Below are positions 42,886 to 52,923 of a stretch of DNA of 64,000 bases, piece after piece (position 1 is the first letter of the stretch; every line of letters starts with the position of its first letter). Origin of the DNA: an uncultured Lachnospiraceae bacterium. GTDB lineage: Bacteria > Bacillota > Clostridia > Lachnospirales > Lachnospiraceae. The notes beneath the pieces are model-generated. The model saw only the letters and a program-made list of their open reading frames with translations, made no database searches and was not told the DNA's origin. The stretch spans positions 1 to 64,000 of the forward strand of contig CANRIG010000004.1 of assembly GCA_947630595.1 (NCBI GenBank), given 5' to 3'. Position numbers and translations under genes: made by a program.

Positions 42886-45465
42886 GTGGAACAGGAGCAG
42901 AGAATCAGAATTTCAGTGCGCAATCTGGTAGAGTTCATTTTGCGCTCCGGCGATATCGACAACCGGCGCGGCGGCCCGGCTGAGCGGGAGGCAATGCAGG
43001 AGGGCAGCCGGATTCACCGCAAAATCCAGGGCAGGATGGGCGGCGGCTACCAGGCCGAGGTGCCGCTGTCGGCGGATATCGAGGGCGAGGGCTATGTGCT
43101 CACCATCGAGGGCCGGGCGGACGGCATTTTCCGGATGGATGAGAACCTGCGCACGGAGCGCGGCGTAATATGGCTGGGCGAGGACAGGGAACTGCCCGAA
43201 ACGTTAATCCAGAGCCCGATCGGAGTCCCCAAGAGTGAACATCTGGCCGGATTGTCGGAACAATCTTCCGGAGATACAGCCACATTGTTGGAACAGCCTT
43301 TCGGAGATGCAGCCGAATTACCGGAAAAGTCCCCGGAGCATCCGGCCGAATTTTACATCGACGAGATCAAGGGCGTCTACCGCGACGTCCTGCAGCTGAG
43401 CGCGCCGGCGCCTCTGCACCTGGCGCAGGCGAAATGCTATGCGTACATTTACGGCAGCCAGAAGCAGCTGGAGCGCATCGGCGTGCAGATGACCTACTGC
43501 AATCTGGAGTCAGAGGAGGTGCGCCGTTTCCGTCAGGAATATACGCTGGAGGAACTGCGGGCGTGGTTTCTGGACGTGGCCGGCCGCTACCAGAAGTGGG
43601 CGCAGCTGCAGCGCGACTGGCGGCTGACGCGGGAGGCGTCGATCAAGGGCCTGACCTTTCCGTTCGCGTGGCGGGAGGGGCAGAAGGAGGTGGCGTCGTC
43701 GGTGTACCGCACGATGCTGCGGCAGAAAAAGCTGTTTCTGCAGGCGCCGACCGGCACCGGAAAGACGCTCTCGGTTATTTTCCCGGCGGTGAAGGCTGTG
43801 GGCGAGGGGCTGGCCGACCGCATTTTTTATGCGACCGCCAAAACCGTGACGCGGACCGTGGCCGAGGAGGCGTACGCGATTCTGCGGCGGCAGGGGCTTC
43901 GCATGAAGACCGTGACGCTGACGGCGAAGGAAAAAATCTGCTTTCTGGAGGAGGCGGAGTGCAATCCCGACGCCTGCCCCTATGCGAAGGGACATTTTGA
44001 CCGGGTCAACGACGCGGTGTTTGAGCTGATTTCGTCGGCGGAGGTGTTCGACCGCCCGGCGCTGGAGGCGCAGGCGGAGAAATGGAAGGTCTGCCCGTTT
44101 GAATTCGGGCTGGACGTGTCGCTGTGGGCGGACGCGGTTATCTGCGACTACAATTATGTGTTTGACCCGCGGGCAAAGCTGCGGCGTTTTTTTGGCGAAG
44201 GTGTGAAGGGCGAGTACCTGTTTCTGATCGACGAGGCGCACAATCTGGTGGAGCGCGGCCGGGAGATGTTTTCCGCTTCTTTATATAAGGAAGACTTTCT
44301 GGCGCTGAAAAAGGAGGTCCGGCCGCACAGCCCGAAGATGGCGCGGGCGCTGAACCGCTGCAACACTTGGCTGCTGGAATGCAAGCGGGAATGCGAGCGC
44401 GTGAAAGTGTGGCCGGACGTCGGCATGTTCCCCATTTACCTGATGAATCTGTGCGGCATCATGGAGGAATTTCTGGAGGACTCGCGCAATGCGGAGCTCA
44501 ACGAAAAAGTGCTGGAGCTGTATTTTCAGGCGCGGCGCTTTCTTGACACCTGCGACTGCCTCAATGACAATTATGTGATCTACTCGGAGCTTCAGGAGGA
44601 CGGGCGGTTTCTGCTGCGGCTGTACTGCGTGGATGTTTCCGAAAATCTGCAGCAGTGCCTGGACAAGGGAAAGAGCACGATCTATTTTTCGGCGACGCTG
44701 CTGCCGATTCAGTATTACAAGAGCCTGCTGAGCACACAGAAGGACAACTATGCAATCTACGCGAAATCGACTTTCGACCGGGCGAAGCGGCTGGTGCTGA
44801 TCGGCACCGACACAAGCAGCCGCTACACGAACCGCAGCGAGCAGGAATACCGGCGGATGGCGGAGTATGTGCTGCGGCTGATCGGGGCGAAGCGCGGAAA
44901 TTATATGGTTTTCTTTTCCTCCTACCGGATGATGGAGGACGTGGCGGAGCAGTTTGCGGCTCTGTGCGCGCAGGAGGGCGAAGAAATCCGGCTCCTGTGC
45001 CAGGCCTCCGGCATGACCGAGCGGGAGCGCGAGCAGTTTCTGGAGGAATTTGAACAGCCGCACGGGCAGGGGCTGGCCGGCTTCTGTGTGATGGGCGGCA
45101 TCTTCGGCGAGGGCATCGATCTGCGGGCCGAGCGTTTGATCGGCGCGGTCGTGGTGGGCACCGGCCTGCCGCAGGTCTGCAGCGAGCGGGAAATCCTGAA
45201 GCAGTTTTACGACCGGCGGGGCGAGGACGGATTTTTCTACGCCTACCTCTGCCCCGGCATGAACAAGGTGCTGCAGTCGGCGGGACGGGTCATCCGCACG
45301 GAGGAGGACGAGGGCGTGATTCTGCTGCTCGACGAGCGCTTCGCGGCGGCTCGCTACCGGCGCATGTTCCCGGCGGAGTGGGACAATCCCGGCTACTGCA
45401 CGCTGAAAACGGTACAGGAGCGGGCCGCCGCTTTCTGGGACGGACGGCGGAATCCGACGGCCTGA
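42886..45465 (+). CDS. DinG/XPD-like ATP-dependent DNA helicase
   Basis: The 859-aa superfamily 2 helicase has an N-terminal Cas4/RecB-like segment (about 10-190, with LHLAQAKCYAYIYG), Walker A APTGTGKT near 287, and iron-sulfur cysteines (ICFLEEAECNPDACP and WKVCPF). LIDEAHNLVE lies near 448, YFSATLLPI near 603, and a C-terminal motor has QSAGRVIRTEED near 800. The start GTG 42886 was chosen because MEQEQRIRISVRNLVEFIL fits the family; the frame opens at 42820. A 45-residue repetitive insertion sits near 110-150. It probably unwinds damaged or R-loop DNA. Confidence 0.88.
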   Translation: MEQEQRIRISVRNLVEFILRSGDIDNRRGGPAEREAMQEGSRIHRKIQGRMGGGYQAEVPLSADIEGEGYVLTIEGRADGIFRMDENLRTERGVIWLGEDRELPETLIQSPIGVPKSEHLAGLSEQSSGDTATLLEQPFGDAAELPEKSPEHPAEFYIDEIKGVYRDVLQLSAPAPLHLAQAKCYAYIYGSQKQLERIGVQMTYCNLESEEVRRFRQEYTLEELRAWFLDVAGRYQKWAQLQRDWRLTREASIKGLTFPFAWREGQKEVASSVYRTMLRQKKLFLQAPTGTGKTLSVIFPAVKAVGEGLADRIFYATAKTVTRTVAEEAYAILRRQGLRMKTVTLTAKEKICFLEEAECNPDACPYAKGHFDRVNDAVFELISSAEVFDRPALEAQAEKWKVCPFEFGLDVSLWADAVICDYNYVFDPRAKLRRFFGEGVKGEYLFLIDEAHNLVERGREMFSASLYKEDFLALKKEVRPHSPKMARALNRCNTWLLECKRECERVKVWPDVGMFPIYLMNLCGIMEEFLEDSRNAELNEKVLELYFQARRFLDTCDCLNDNYVIYSELQEDGRFLLRLYCVDVSENLQQCLDKGKSTIYFSATLLPIQYYKSLLSTQKDNYAIYAKSTFDRAKRLVLIGTDTSSRYTNRSEQEYRRMAEYVLRLIGAKRGNYMVFFSSYRMMEDVAEQFAALCAQEGEEIRLLCQASGMTEREREQFLEEFEQPHGQGLAGFCVMGGIFGEGIDLRAERLIGAVVVGTGLPQVCSEREILKQFYDRRGEDGFFYAYLCPGMNKVLQSAGRVIRTEEDEGVILLLDERFAAARYRRMFPAEWDNPGYCTLKTVQERAAAFWDGRRNPTA

Positions 45466-45502
45466 TTTCCGGTAACGGCGGCAGATTCGCGAAACCCGAA
45501 TC

Positions 45503-45531
45503 TTGTCATATCTGCGCAGGTATGTTAAAAT
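45503..45531 (+). promoter_or_regulatory. purL promoter
   Basis: TTGTCA (45503-45508) and TAAAAT (45526-45531) are spaced 17 bp, 72 bp upstream of the purL ATG. I see no purine riboswitch in the short leader. Confidence 0.7.
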
Positions 45532-45602
45532 TCACATATAAATTATGAGCAAAACGGATACAGAAACTCAGTCAACTCAATCAACTCATCCAGGAGGGCT
45601 AA

Positions 45603-48600
45603 ATGAGCAAAGTAAAGAGAGTGTATGTAGAGAAACAGGAGAGCTATGCAGTGGCGGCGAAAGGGCTGGCGCATGAAATCCGGAGCTATCTGGGCGCAAA
45701 GCGCCTCACGGGGCTGCGGGTGCTGATCCGCTATGACGTGGAAAATCTGTCGGAGGACGTGTTTGCGGACGCGTGCCGGATGGTTTTCTCCGAGCCGCCG
45801 GTCGACATTCTGTACGAGGAGACCTTTCCGATGTCGGAGCACGAGCGTGCGTTCGCGGTGGAATTTCTGCCGGGACAGTTCGACCAGCGCGCAGATTCTG
45901 CAGTACAATGTGTGAAGTTTCTGAAAGAGGATGAGGAGCCGATCATCCGCTCGGCGACGGTTTACGTGACCGAAGGGGAGATCAGCGAGGAAGAATTTGA
46001 GGCGGTCAAGGCCTACTGTATCAACCCGGTGGACTCGCGCGAGGCCGGATTTGAGAAGCCGGAGACACTGGTGACCGAGTTTGAGGAGCCGGAGGACGTC
46101 AGCACGTTCGAGGGCTTTGCCGATATGGAGGAGGACGCGCTGCGGCAGCTTTACGCGTCGATGAATCTGGCCATGACGTTTCGCGATTTTCAGCACATCC
46201 AGAATTATTTCCGGAAGGAGGAGCGCCGCGACCCGACGGTGACGGAGGTGCGCGTGCTCGACACGTACTGGTCGGATCACTGCCGCCACACGACGTTTTC
46301 CACGGAGCTGAAGGATGTGACTTTTGCGGACGGCTATTACCGCGCGCCGATCGAGGGCACCTACCGGCAGTATCTGGCGGACCGCGAGGAGGTCTACAAA
46401 GGCCGCGGCGACAAATTTGTCTGCCTGATGGACCTGGCGCTGATGGCGATGCGCAGGCTCAAAAAAGAGGGCAGGCTGCAGGACCAGGAGGAATCCGACG
46501 AAATCAACGCCTGCAGTATCGTGGTGCCGGTCGAAATCGACGGCAAGACCGAGGAGTGGCTGGTCAATTTTAAAAACGAGACGCACAATCATCCGACCGA
46601 GATCGAGCCGTTCGGCGGCGCGGCCACCTGTCTGGGCGGCGCAATCCGCGACCCGCTTTCCGGGCGCACTTACGTCTACCAGGCGATGCGCGTGACCGGC
46701 GCGGCGGACCCGACGGGCTCGGTCAGAGAGACGTTAAAGGGCAAGCTGCCGCAGAAAAAGCTGGTGCGCGAGGCGGCGCACGGCTACAGCTCCTACGGCA
46801 ACCAGATCGGTCTGGCGACCGGTTACGTAAAGGAAATTTATCACCCGGATTATGTGGCCAAGCGCATGGAGATCGGCGCGGTCATGGGCGCGGCGCCGAG
46901 AAGCGCCGTCATCCGTGAAAATTCAGACCCGGGCGATGTGATTATTCTGCTCGGCGGGCGCACGGGCCGCGACGGTATCGGCGGCGCCACCGGTTCCTCC
47001 AAGGTGCACACGGAGGCCTCCATCGAGGTCTGCGGCGCGGAGGTGCAGAAAGGAAATGCGCCCACGGAGCGCAAGATTCAGCGATTGTTCCGGCGTCCGG
47101 AGGTGAGCCGGCTGATCAAGAAATGCAACGACTTTGGCGCGGGCGGCGTTTCCGTGGCGATCGGCGAGCTGGCGCCGGGCCTGCAGGTTTATCTGGACAA
47201 GGTGCCGAAAAAATATGCCGGCCTGGACGGGACGGAGATCGCGATCTCCGAGTCCCAGGAGCGGATGGCGGTCGTGGTCGACCCCAAAGACGTAACGGAA
47301 TTCATGGGCTATGCCGCGCAGGAAAACCTGGAAGCGGTGGAGGTGGCGGTCGTGACGGAAGACCCGCGGCTGGTGCTGATCTGGAGGGGAAAAGAGATTG
47401 TCAATATCTCCAGGGCCTTTCTCGATACGAACGGCGCGCATCAGGAGACCTCGGTCGCCGTGGAGATGCCGTCGGAGAACGACCGGTATTTTGTGCGCAG
47501 GGAGGTGCCGGACGTCCGCGCCAAATGGCTGGAGACGCTCGCAGACCTGAACTGCTGCTCGCAGAAGGGCCTGGTGGAGATGTTTGACAGCTCCATCGGC
47601 GCCGGTTCGGTGTTCATGCCGTACGGCGGGAAATACCAGCTCACCGAGACGCAGGCGATGGTGGCGAAGCTGCCGGTGCCCGAGGGCAGGACCGACACGG
47701 TGACGATGATGAGCTACGGCTTCGACCCCTATCTGTCGAGCTGGAGCCCCTATCACGGCGCGGTTTACGCCGTTCTCGAGTCGGTGGCCCGGATTGTGGC
47801 GAACGGCGGCGATTACCGGAAGATCCGCTTCACGTTCCAGGAGTATTTCCGCCGGATGACGGAGGATCCGAAGCGCTGGAGCCAGCCGTTTGCGGCGCTG
47901 CTGGGCGCGTATGCGGCGCAGATCGGTTTCGGTCTGCCGGCCATCGGCGGCAAGGACAGCATGTCCGGCTCTTTCAATGAAATCGACGTGCCGCCGACGC
48001 TGGTGTCGTTCGCGGTGGACATTGCCAGCGACCGCACGATCATCACGCCGGAGCTGAAAAAAGCAGGCAGCAAGCTGGTGCTGCTGCAGATTGAAAAAGA
48101 CGCCTATGACCTTCCGGATTACGGGCAGATCATGGAGCAGTACGGAAAATTTCATGAGGACATTAAGGCGGGGCGCATCATCTCCGCTTATGCGCTCGAC
48201 GGCATGGGCCTGGCGGCGGCGCTTTCCAAGATGGCGTTCGGCAACGGCCTGGGCTTCCGGATTGAGCACAATGTAGACGCGCGCGACCTGTTTACGGCGG
48301 GCTTCGGCAATCTTGTGGCCGAGGTGCCGGACGGCGCGGTCGGCAGCCTGGCGATCACCTACACGGTGGTCGGCGAGGTGACGGACACGGACGCGTTTGA
48401 GTATGCGGACGTGCGGATTCCGGTCGGCGAGGCGTATGCGGCCTGGAAGGGCACGCTGGAGCGCGTGTTCAAGACCAGCTCCGGCATCCCCACGGTCGGC
48501 GGCGGGCTCGACCTGGACGGCAGGCCGGCGGACGGGCCGACCGCATATTTCTTTGCAGGCGGGAAGGACGGCTGCCGCTGGGCTTCGGACATTTATATCT

Positions 48601-49418
48601 GTAAGCATAAAGTGGCGAAGCCGCGCGTTTTCATCCCGGTGTTCCCGGGCACGAACTGCGAGTACGACAGCAAAAAGGCGTTTGAGCGGGCCGGAGCCGA
48701 GACGGACATCCGCGTCTTCCGCAATCTGAGCGCGCAGGACATCCGCGAGTCGGTGGAGGAGTTCGGGAAAGCGATCGACCAGGCGCAGATTATCATGTTC
48801 CCGGGCGGTTTCTCGGCGGGCGACGAGCCGGACGGCTCCGCAAAATTCTTTGCCACAGCGTTCCAGAATGCGCGCCTGAAAGAGGCGGTGATGAAGCTTC
48901 TGAACGAGCGCGACGGCCTGGTGCTCGGCATCTGCAACGGCTTCCAGGCGCTGATCAAACTGGGACTTGTGCCGCACGGCGAGATTGTCGGTCAGACGTC
49001 GGATTCCCCGACGCTGACGTTCAACACGATCGGGCGCCATATTTCAAAAATGGTCTACACAAAGGTGGTCAGCAGCAAATCCCCGTGGCTTGCCGGCGCG
49101 CAGCCCGGCGGCGTGTACACCAATCCGGCTTCGCACGGCGAGGGCCGCTTTGTGGCGAACCGCGCGTGGCTGGAGCGGCTGTTTGAGAACGGCCAGGTGG
49201 CGACGTGCTACTGCGACCCGGAGGGCAGGATCGACGCCAGCGAGGAGGAGTGGAACATCAACGGCTCCTACTGCGCGATCGAAGGCATTACCAGCCCGGA
49301 CGGTCGCGTGCTCGGCAAGATGGCGCATTCGGAACGGCGCGGGGATTCCGTGGCGGTCAATATATATGGAGAACAGGATCTGAAGATTTTTGAGTCGGGA
49401 GTAGCGTACTTTAGATGA
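45603..49418 (+). CDS. purL: Phosphoribosylformylglycinamidine synthase (large single-chain)
   Basis: The 1271-aa enzyme makes FGAM from FGAR, ATP and glutamine in purine synthesis. It is the long fused form: a linker domain, two AIR-synthase-like halves (FKNETHNHPTEIEPFGGAAT near 321, VSVAIGELAPG near 513), and a C-terminal glutaminase domain from about 1002 with PVFPGTNCEYDS, nucleophile Cys in LGICNGFQAL near 1110 and a catalytic His nearer the end. AGGAGGG precedes ATG 45603. Confidence 0.96.
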   Translation: MSKVKRVYVEKQESYAVAAKGLAHEIRSYLGAKRLTGLRVLIRYDVENLSEDVFADACRMVFSEPPVDILYEETFPMSEHERAFAVEFLPGQFDQRADSAVQCVKFLKEDEEPIIRSATVYVTEGEISEEEFEAVKAYCINPVDSREAGFEKPETLVTEFEEPEDVSTFEGFADMEEDALRQLYASMNLAMTFRDFQHIQNYFRKEERRDPTVTEVRVLDTYWSDHCRHTTFSTELKDVTFADGYYRAPIEGTYRQYLADREEVYKGRGDKFVCLMDLALMAMRRLKKEGRLQDQEESDEINACSIVVPVEIDGKTEEWLVNFKNETHNHPTEIEPFGGAATCLGGAIRDPLSGRTYVYQAMRVTGAADPTGSVRETLKGKLPQKKLVREAAHGYSSYGNQIGLATGYVKEIYHPDYVAKRMEIGAVMGAAPRSAVIRENSDPGDVIILLGGRTGRDGIGGATGSSKVHTEASIEVCGAEVQKGNAPTERKIQRLFRRPEVSRLIKKCNDFGAGGVSVAIGELAPGLQVYLDKVPKKYAGLDGTEIAISESQERMAVVVDPKDVTEFMGYAAQENLEAVEVAVVTEDPRLVLIWRGKEIVNISRAFLDTNGAHQETSVAVEMPSENDRYFVRREVPDVRAKWLETLADLNCCSQKGLVEMFDSSIGAGSVFMPYGGKYQLTETQAMVAKLPVPEGRTDTVTMMSYGFDPYLSSWSPYHGAVYAVLESVARIVANGGDYRKIRFTFQEYFRRMTEDPKRWSQPFAALLGAYAAQIGFGLPAIGGKDSMSGSFNEIDVPPTLVSFAVDIASDRTIITPELKKAGSKLVLLQIEKDAYDLPDYGQIMEQYGKFHEDIKAGRIISAYALDGMGLAAALSKMAFGNGLGFRIEHNVDARDLFTAGFGNLVAEVPDGAVGSLAITYTVVGEVTDTDAFEYADVRIPVGEAYAAWKGTLERVFKTSSGIPTVGGGLDLDGRPADGPTAYFFAGGKDGCRWASDIYICKHKVAKPRVFIPVFPGTNCEYDSKKAFERAGAETDIRVFRNLSAQDIRESVEEFGKAIDQAQIIMFPGGFSAGDEPDGSAKFFATAFQNARLKEAVMKLLNERDGLVLGICNGFQALIKLGLVPHGEIVGQTSDSPTLTFNTIGRHISKMVYTKVVSSKSPWLAGAQPGGVYTNPASHGEGRFVANRAWLERLFENGQVATCYCDPEGRIDASEEEWNINGSYCAIEGITSPDGRVLGKMAHSERRGDSVAVNIYGEQDLKIFESGVAYFR

Positions 49419-51979
49419 ACGGAAAGAGAATCACAGCAGAGAATGCCGAACAGCTGCTGACCATTGTGAAAGCGGTGCAAAACGGAGAAGAACCGGACGA
49501 GGCGCTGCGCCGGGAAGAGGAGGCGCGCGCGCAGGCGGAGGCGCAGGCACGCGAGGAAGCCCGTGCCCGGCAGGAGGCGCAGGCCCGGGAGAGAGCGCAG
49601 GCGCGCGGGGAGGCCCGCGCCCGGAGAAAGGGCGGTGCCGGAAAAAAAGACACGGCTGCGCAGGAACCTGACGGACAGGAAGAAACGGCGTCCGGGCGAG
49701 AAAACCCGGAGGCATCCGGTGAGCCTGAAGGAGCCGCATCTAAAAAGACAGATTTCGGGCGGGAGGAACCGCCCTGGGCGGGCTTTGTCCGCAAAAATTT
49801 CTCCCGGAAAGACCGTGTGAAGGAGCCGGCGAAGCCGGAGGACGGCGACTGGGAGGATGACCCCTCCTGGGAGGGCAGCTTCGGCCGCCGGGAACGGACG
49901 GCCCCGGAGCGTGACCTCGTGTGGCTGGACGACCCGGACTGGGATGAGGACGACGGGGAGAAAAAGAAAGCTCCTTCCCGTCTTTCCGGACTGCTGCAGC
50001 AGCTGCGGCAGCGCGCGGGCGCACGCACGGGCGGCGGACGGCAGACGGAAAAGAAAAAGCCTCAAAAGGGCGACGGAGGCGGGACCTCCGGGAAAAAGCC
50101 GAACGCAATGCAACTCGCTTTGCAGGACTGCAGGGAACGGCTGCAGGAGACCGCGGAAAAGCTGATGGAAAATCTGGCGCAGAAGGGCATCCACAAAAGG
50201 GAACTGTGCATGATCGGCCTGGGTTTGCTGCTGGCGGTGATTGTGGTGATTCTGATTGTCAATGCGGTGCGGGCCTCCCTTGAGGAGCGGCGGAAGCAGG
50301 AGCATGTGACGGCCGATCCGGGCTTTGTTGTGACGGTGGAGCGCGAGCCGGAGGCGTGGTGCAGCTCGGCTCTGGTGGAGCTGGGCCTGCGGGCGAAGCA
50401 GGCGGAGATCACGCGCGTGACCGTGGATGGCCAGGAAGCTGTGCCGGATGAAAAGGGCAGAATCCAGGTGGAGGCGGAGCAGTACCTCCTGGAGGTGGAC
50501 GCCGAGACCTCAGAGGGCACGCTTCACGCGCAGGTGGAGATTCCGCTGCTGGACGCGCAGCCGCCGGTGGTGAATCTGACGCGGGAGGACGACCGGATTG
50601 CGGTGACGGCGGCGGACGCGAGGTCCAAGGTGACGGCCATCCGCTATGCGGCGGTGAAGCGCGGCAGCCTGACGGAGCTTCCGTATTATCAGGAATACAG
50701 CGAATCATTTTTGTTTGAAAAGGATACCGCTTACTATTTTTATGCCGAGGATGAAGCGGGCAACCGCTCCGAGCCGGTGATCACGACCATGGAGCAGCCG
50801 GAGCGCGTGAGCCTGGCGCAGGAGGAGCTCTCCCTGTTCCCGCAGGAGAGCTGCTACCTGAATCTGCAGGTGGAGCCGGAGGGCGCCTACCTGAACAACC
50901 TTGTCTTTGAGAGCGCGGACCCGGAGGTGGCGGCTGTTGACAGCCGGGGCAATGTGACGGCGGTGTCAAACGGTACTACGGTGATTCACGCCCGGGCGGA
51001 CGGCATCAAGGAGCTGACCTGTCCGGTGACGGTCAGCGACACGCGCACGGTGACGATCAGCGCGATCGGCGACTGTACGCTGGGGGCGGACGTATCGTTC
51101 AATACGACGACCAATTTTGACGCCTTTGACGCGGTCAACGGACACGCCTGGTTTTTCCGGAACGTGCGCGAGATCCTGGAAAACGACGATGTGACCTTTG
51201 CCAACCTGGAGGGCGCGCTCACGACCGCGGATACGCGGGAAAACAAAGAATACGCCTTCCGCGGCTCCCCTGATTACACGGAGGTTCTGCGGCAGGGCTC
51301 GGTGGAGGTTGTGACGCTGGCCAACAACCACAGCGGGGACTACGGCGCGCAGGGGCTGGAGGACACGGAGCGCAGCCTGACGGAGGCGGGTATCGATTAC
51401 TGTTCCGGCGACACGATTGTGATAAAGGAGATCAACGGGATTCCGGTGGCCTTTATCGGCATTTACGTGCTGCGGGACGGCATGGCCTGCGAAGATCAGG
51501 TGCGGGAGACGATCGCGTCCGCCCAGGCGCAGGGAGCGCAGCTGGTGGTGGTGGCGTTCCACTGGGGCAGCGAAAAGGCGACGCAGCCGGACGAGACGCA
51601 GCAGGCGCTGGCGCACACGGCGGTGGACTGCGGGGCCGATCTCGTGATCGGACATCATCCGCATGTGCTGCAGGGCATAGAGGAATACAACGGCACATAT
51701 ATTGTCTACAGCCTCGGCAATTTCTGCTTCGGCGGCAATTCCACGCCGTCGGACATGGACACGATGATTTACCGGCAGACCTTTACCGTCGGCAGGAACG
51801 GCCCCACGGGCAAAGGCGAGGTGGAGATCATCCCCTGCAGCGTTTCCTCGGTGGAGGGCTACAACAACTACCAGCCGACGCCGGCGGCCGGGACGGAGGC
51901 CGAACGCATCATCGGGCGGCTGAACGAGTACAGCGCGGCTTACGGACAGGCCTTTACCGCTTCAGACGGACTGAGCTGA
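49415..51979 (+). CDS. CapA-like metallophosphatase membrane protein
   Basis: The 854-aa protein starts on the purL stop (ATGA). Its first 260 residues are a disordered, charged Ala/Arg/Glu-rich cytoplasmic region, including an EARARQEAQARERAQ helix. A membrane span follows (about 267-288), then Ig-like domains, including a Big_2 type near 462-540. The CapA/PGA_cap domain (about 545-845) has SAIGDCTLGADV, TFANLEGALTT, TLANNHSGDYG and LVIGHHPHVLQG. Relatives act in poly-gamma-glutamate or capsule formation. The role here is inferred. Confidence 0.88.
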   Translation: MNGKRITAENAEQLLTIVKAVQNGEEPDEALRREEEARAQAEAQAREEARARQEAQARERAQARGEARARRKGGAGKKDTAAQEPDGQEETASGRENPEASGEPEGAASKKTDFGREEPPWAGFVRKNFSRKDRVKEPAKPEDGDWEDDPSWEGSFGRRERTAPERDLVWLDDPDWDEDDGEKKKAPSRLSGLLQQLRQRAGARTGGGRQTEKKKPQKGDGGGTSGKKPNAMQLALQDCRERLQETAEKLMENLAQKGIHKRELCMIGLGLLLAVIVVILIVNAVRASLEERRKQEHVTADPGFVVTVEREPEAWCSSALVELGLRAKQAEITRVTVDGQEAVPDEKGRIQVEAEQYLLEVDAETSEGTLHAQVEIPLLDAQPPVVNLTREDDRIAVTAADARSKVTAIRYAAVKRGSLTELPYYQEYSESFLFEKDTAYYFYAEDEAGNRSEPVITTMEQPERVSLAQEELSLFPQESCYLNLQVEPEGAYLNNLVFESADPEVAAVDSRGNVTAVSNGTTVIHARADGIKELTCPVTVSDTRTVTISAIGDCTLGADVSFNTTTNFDAFDAVNGHAWFFRNVREILENDDVTFANLEGALTTADTRENKEYAFRGSPDYTEVLRQGSVEVVTLANNHSGDYGAQGLEDTERSLTEAGIDYCSGDTIVIKEINGIPVAFIGIYVLRDGMACEDQVRETIASAQAQGAQLVVVAFHWGSEKATQPDETQQALAHTAVDCGADLVIGHHPHVLQGIEEYNGTYIVYSLGNFCFGGNSTPSDMDTMIYRQTFTVGRNGPTGKGEVEIIPCSVSSVEGYNNYQPTPAAGTEAERIIGRLNEYSAAYGQAFTASDGLS

Positions 51980-51984
51980 GACCG

Positions 51985-52020
51985 GGAGGTGCAACAGATT
52001 GTTGCACCTCCTGCTTTTTT
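51985..52020 (+). terminator. Terminator of purL-capA
   Basis: A perfect 12-bp stem (GGAGGTGCAACA at 51985-51996, TGTTGCACCTCC at 52000-52011) is followed by GC and a run of T. Confidence 0.92.
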
Positions 52021-52164
52021 TTGCGCAGACTGGACACGGGTCATAAAAATTTGGTTTTATGACACTAATTGTTTCAATATGTTGAAAAATATATGTAAAG
52101 ATGCTAATATACAAAAGAAGAAACAAGTCTGTGCGCCGGTTCCGGCGGAAAGGGGAGGTAAGTC

Positions 52165-52728
52165 ATGATGTCGCGTCAGTGGAAATCAGGAAAGGTTTAT
52201 TATCACGTTTTGAAGGGTGACCGTTTTGTGTTTGCCGACGAGCGGAACAAAAAGAGGCTGCTGGATATCGTCGCCGAGCTGCAGCAGAAGCATCAGCTGA
52301 TGATTTATGCGTTCTGTCTCACGGACGACAGCGCATATTTTATTCTGGAGGCGGCCGGCAGATACTCGCTCGAGCATATGACGCGGGAGGCGGCGGTGCG
52401 CTTTCGCCGCCAGTGCCGCTACGGCCGGCCGCCGGGATGGTCCGGAGGGAGAGGACTGCCCCGCTACAGCGCCAGCGAGCTGGGCTCGCTGCGGGAGATC
52501 GTCGTCCGCAGCCGGGAGATTCACCGGATTCCGCTGGAGCAGGGCTATGTGCGCTGCATCGGCGATTACTGGTGGAGCAGCTATATTTCCTACACCGGCA
52601 GCTACGACTGGGATCTGGTGGACTGCCGGATTCTGCTTCTGTATTTTTCCGCGGACCGCGAGGTGGCGCGGCAGCGCCTGGAGCGCTATCACTGCCAGAG
52701 TGGTTCTTCCGCCGCGCTTCCCGCGTGA
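52165..52728 (+). CDS. Degenerate REP-associated (Y1) transposase-like protein
   Basis: The 187-aa protein has the layout of RAYT/Y1 transposases: YYHVLKGDRFVFADE near 12, a middle beta-alpha region, and a C-terminal DYWWSSYISYTGSYDWDLVD near 132. The expected HUH metal motif (normally MxNHxHLL) reads CLTDDSAYFIL here, with no histidines, so nuclease activity is probably lost. GGGGAGGT precedes ATG 52165. There are no flanking inverted repeats. It may be a domesticated DNA-binding protein. Confidence 0.7.
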   Translation: MMSRQWKSGKVYYHVLKGDRFVFADERNKKRLLDIVAELQQKHQLMIYAFCLTDDSAYFILEAAGRYSLEHMTREAAVRFRRQCRYGRPPGWSGGRGLPRYSASELGSLREIVVRSREIHRIPLEQGYVRCIGDYWWSSYISYTGSYDWDLVDCRILLLYFSADREVARQRLERYHCQSGSSAALPA

Positions 52729-52846
52729 AGGCAGGCGCGCGGAGGCGCCGGGACGCGCTTTCGCGCGCAGGTTCTATGGAATATAACGAACCAGATTTAC
52801 AATTATAACGGAAATCGAATCTTTTTCTTAAGAAAATCAAAAATTC

Positions 52847-52875
52847 ATGACAAGCGCAAATAAAAGTGATAAAAT
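52847..52875 (+). promoter_or_regulatory. Promoter of the lipoprotein gene
   Basis: ATGACA (52847-52852) and TAAAAT (52870-52875) are spaced 17 bp, about 49 bp before the ATG. Confidence 0.5.
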
Positions 52876-52923
52876 GTACAAAACTAAAAACAGAGTCAAT
52901 TTTGGAGACAGAGGAGAATAGAT

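Noticed and set aside
45532-45602. Purine riboswitch ahead of purL
   Set aside because: Only 70 bases remain after the promoter, and no purine-aptamer core can be drawn.
46923-49040. 705-codon minus-strand frame opposite purL
   Set aside because: Antisense shadow of a certain gene, with no start signal or recognisable domain.
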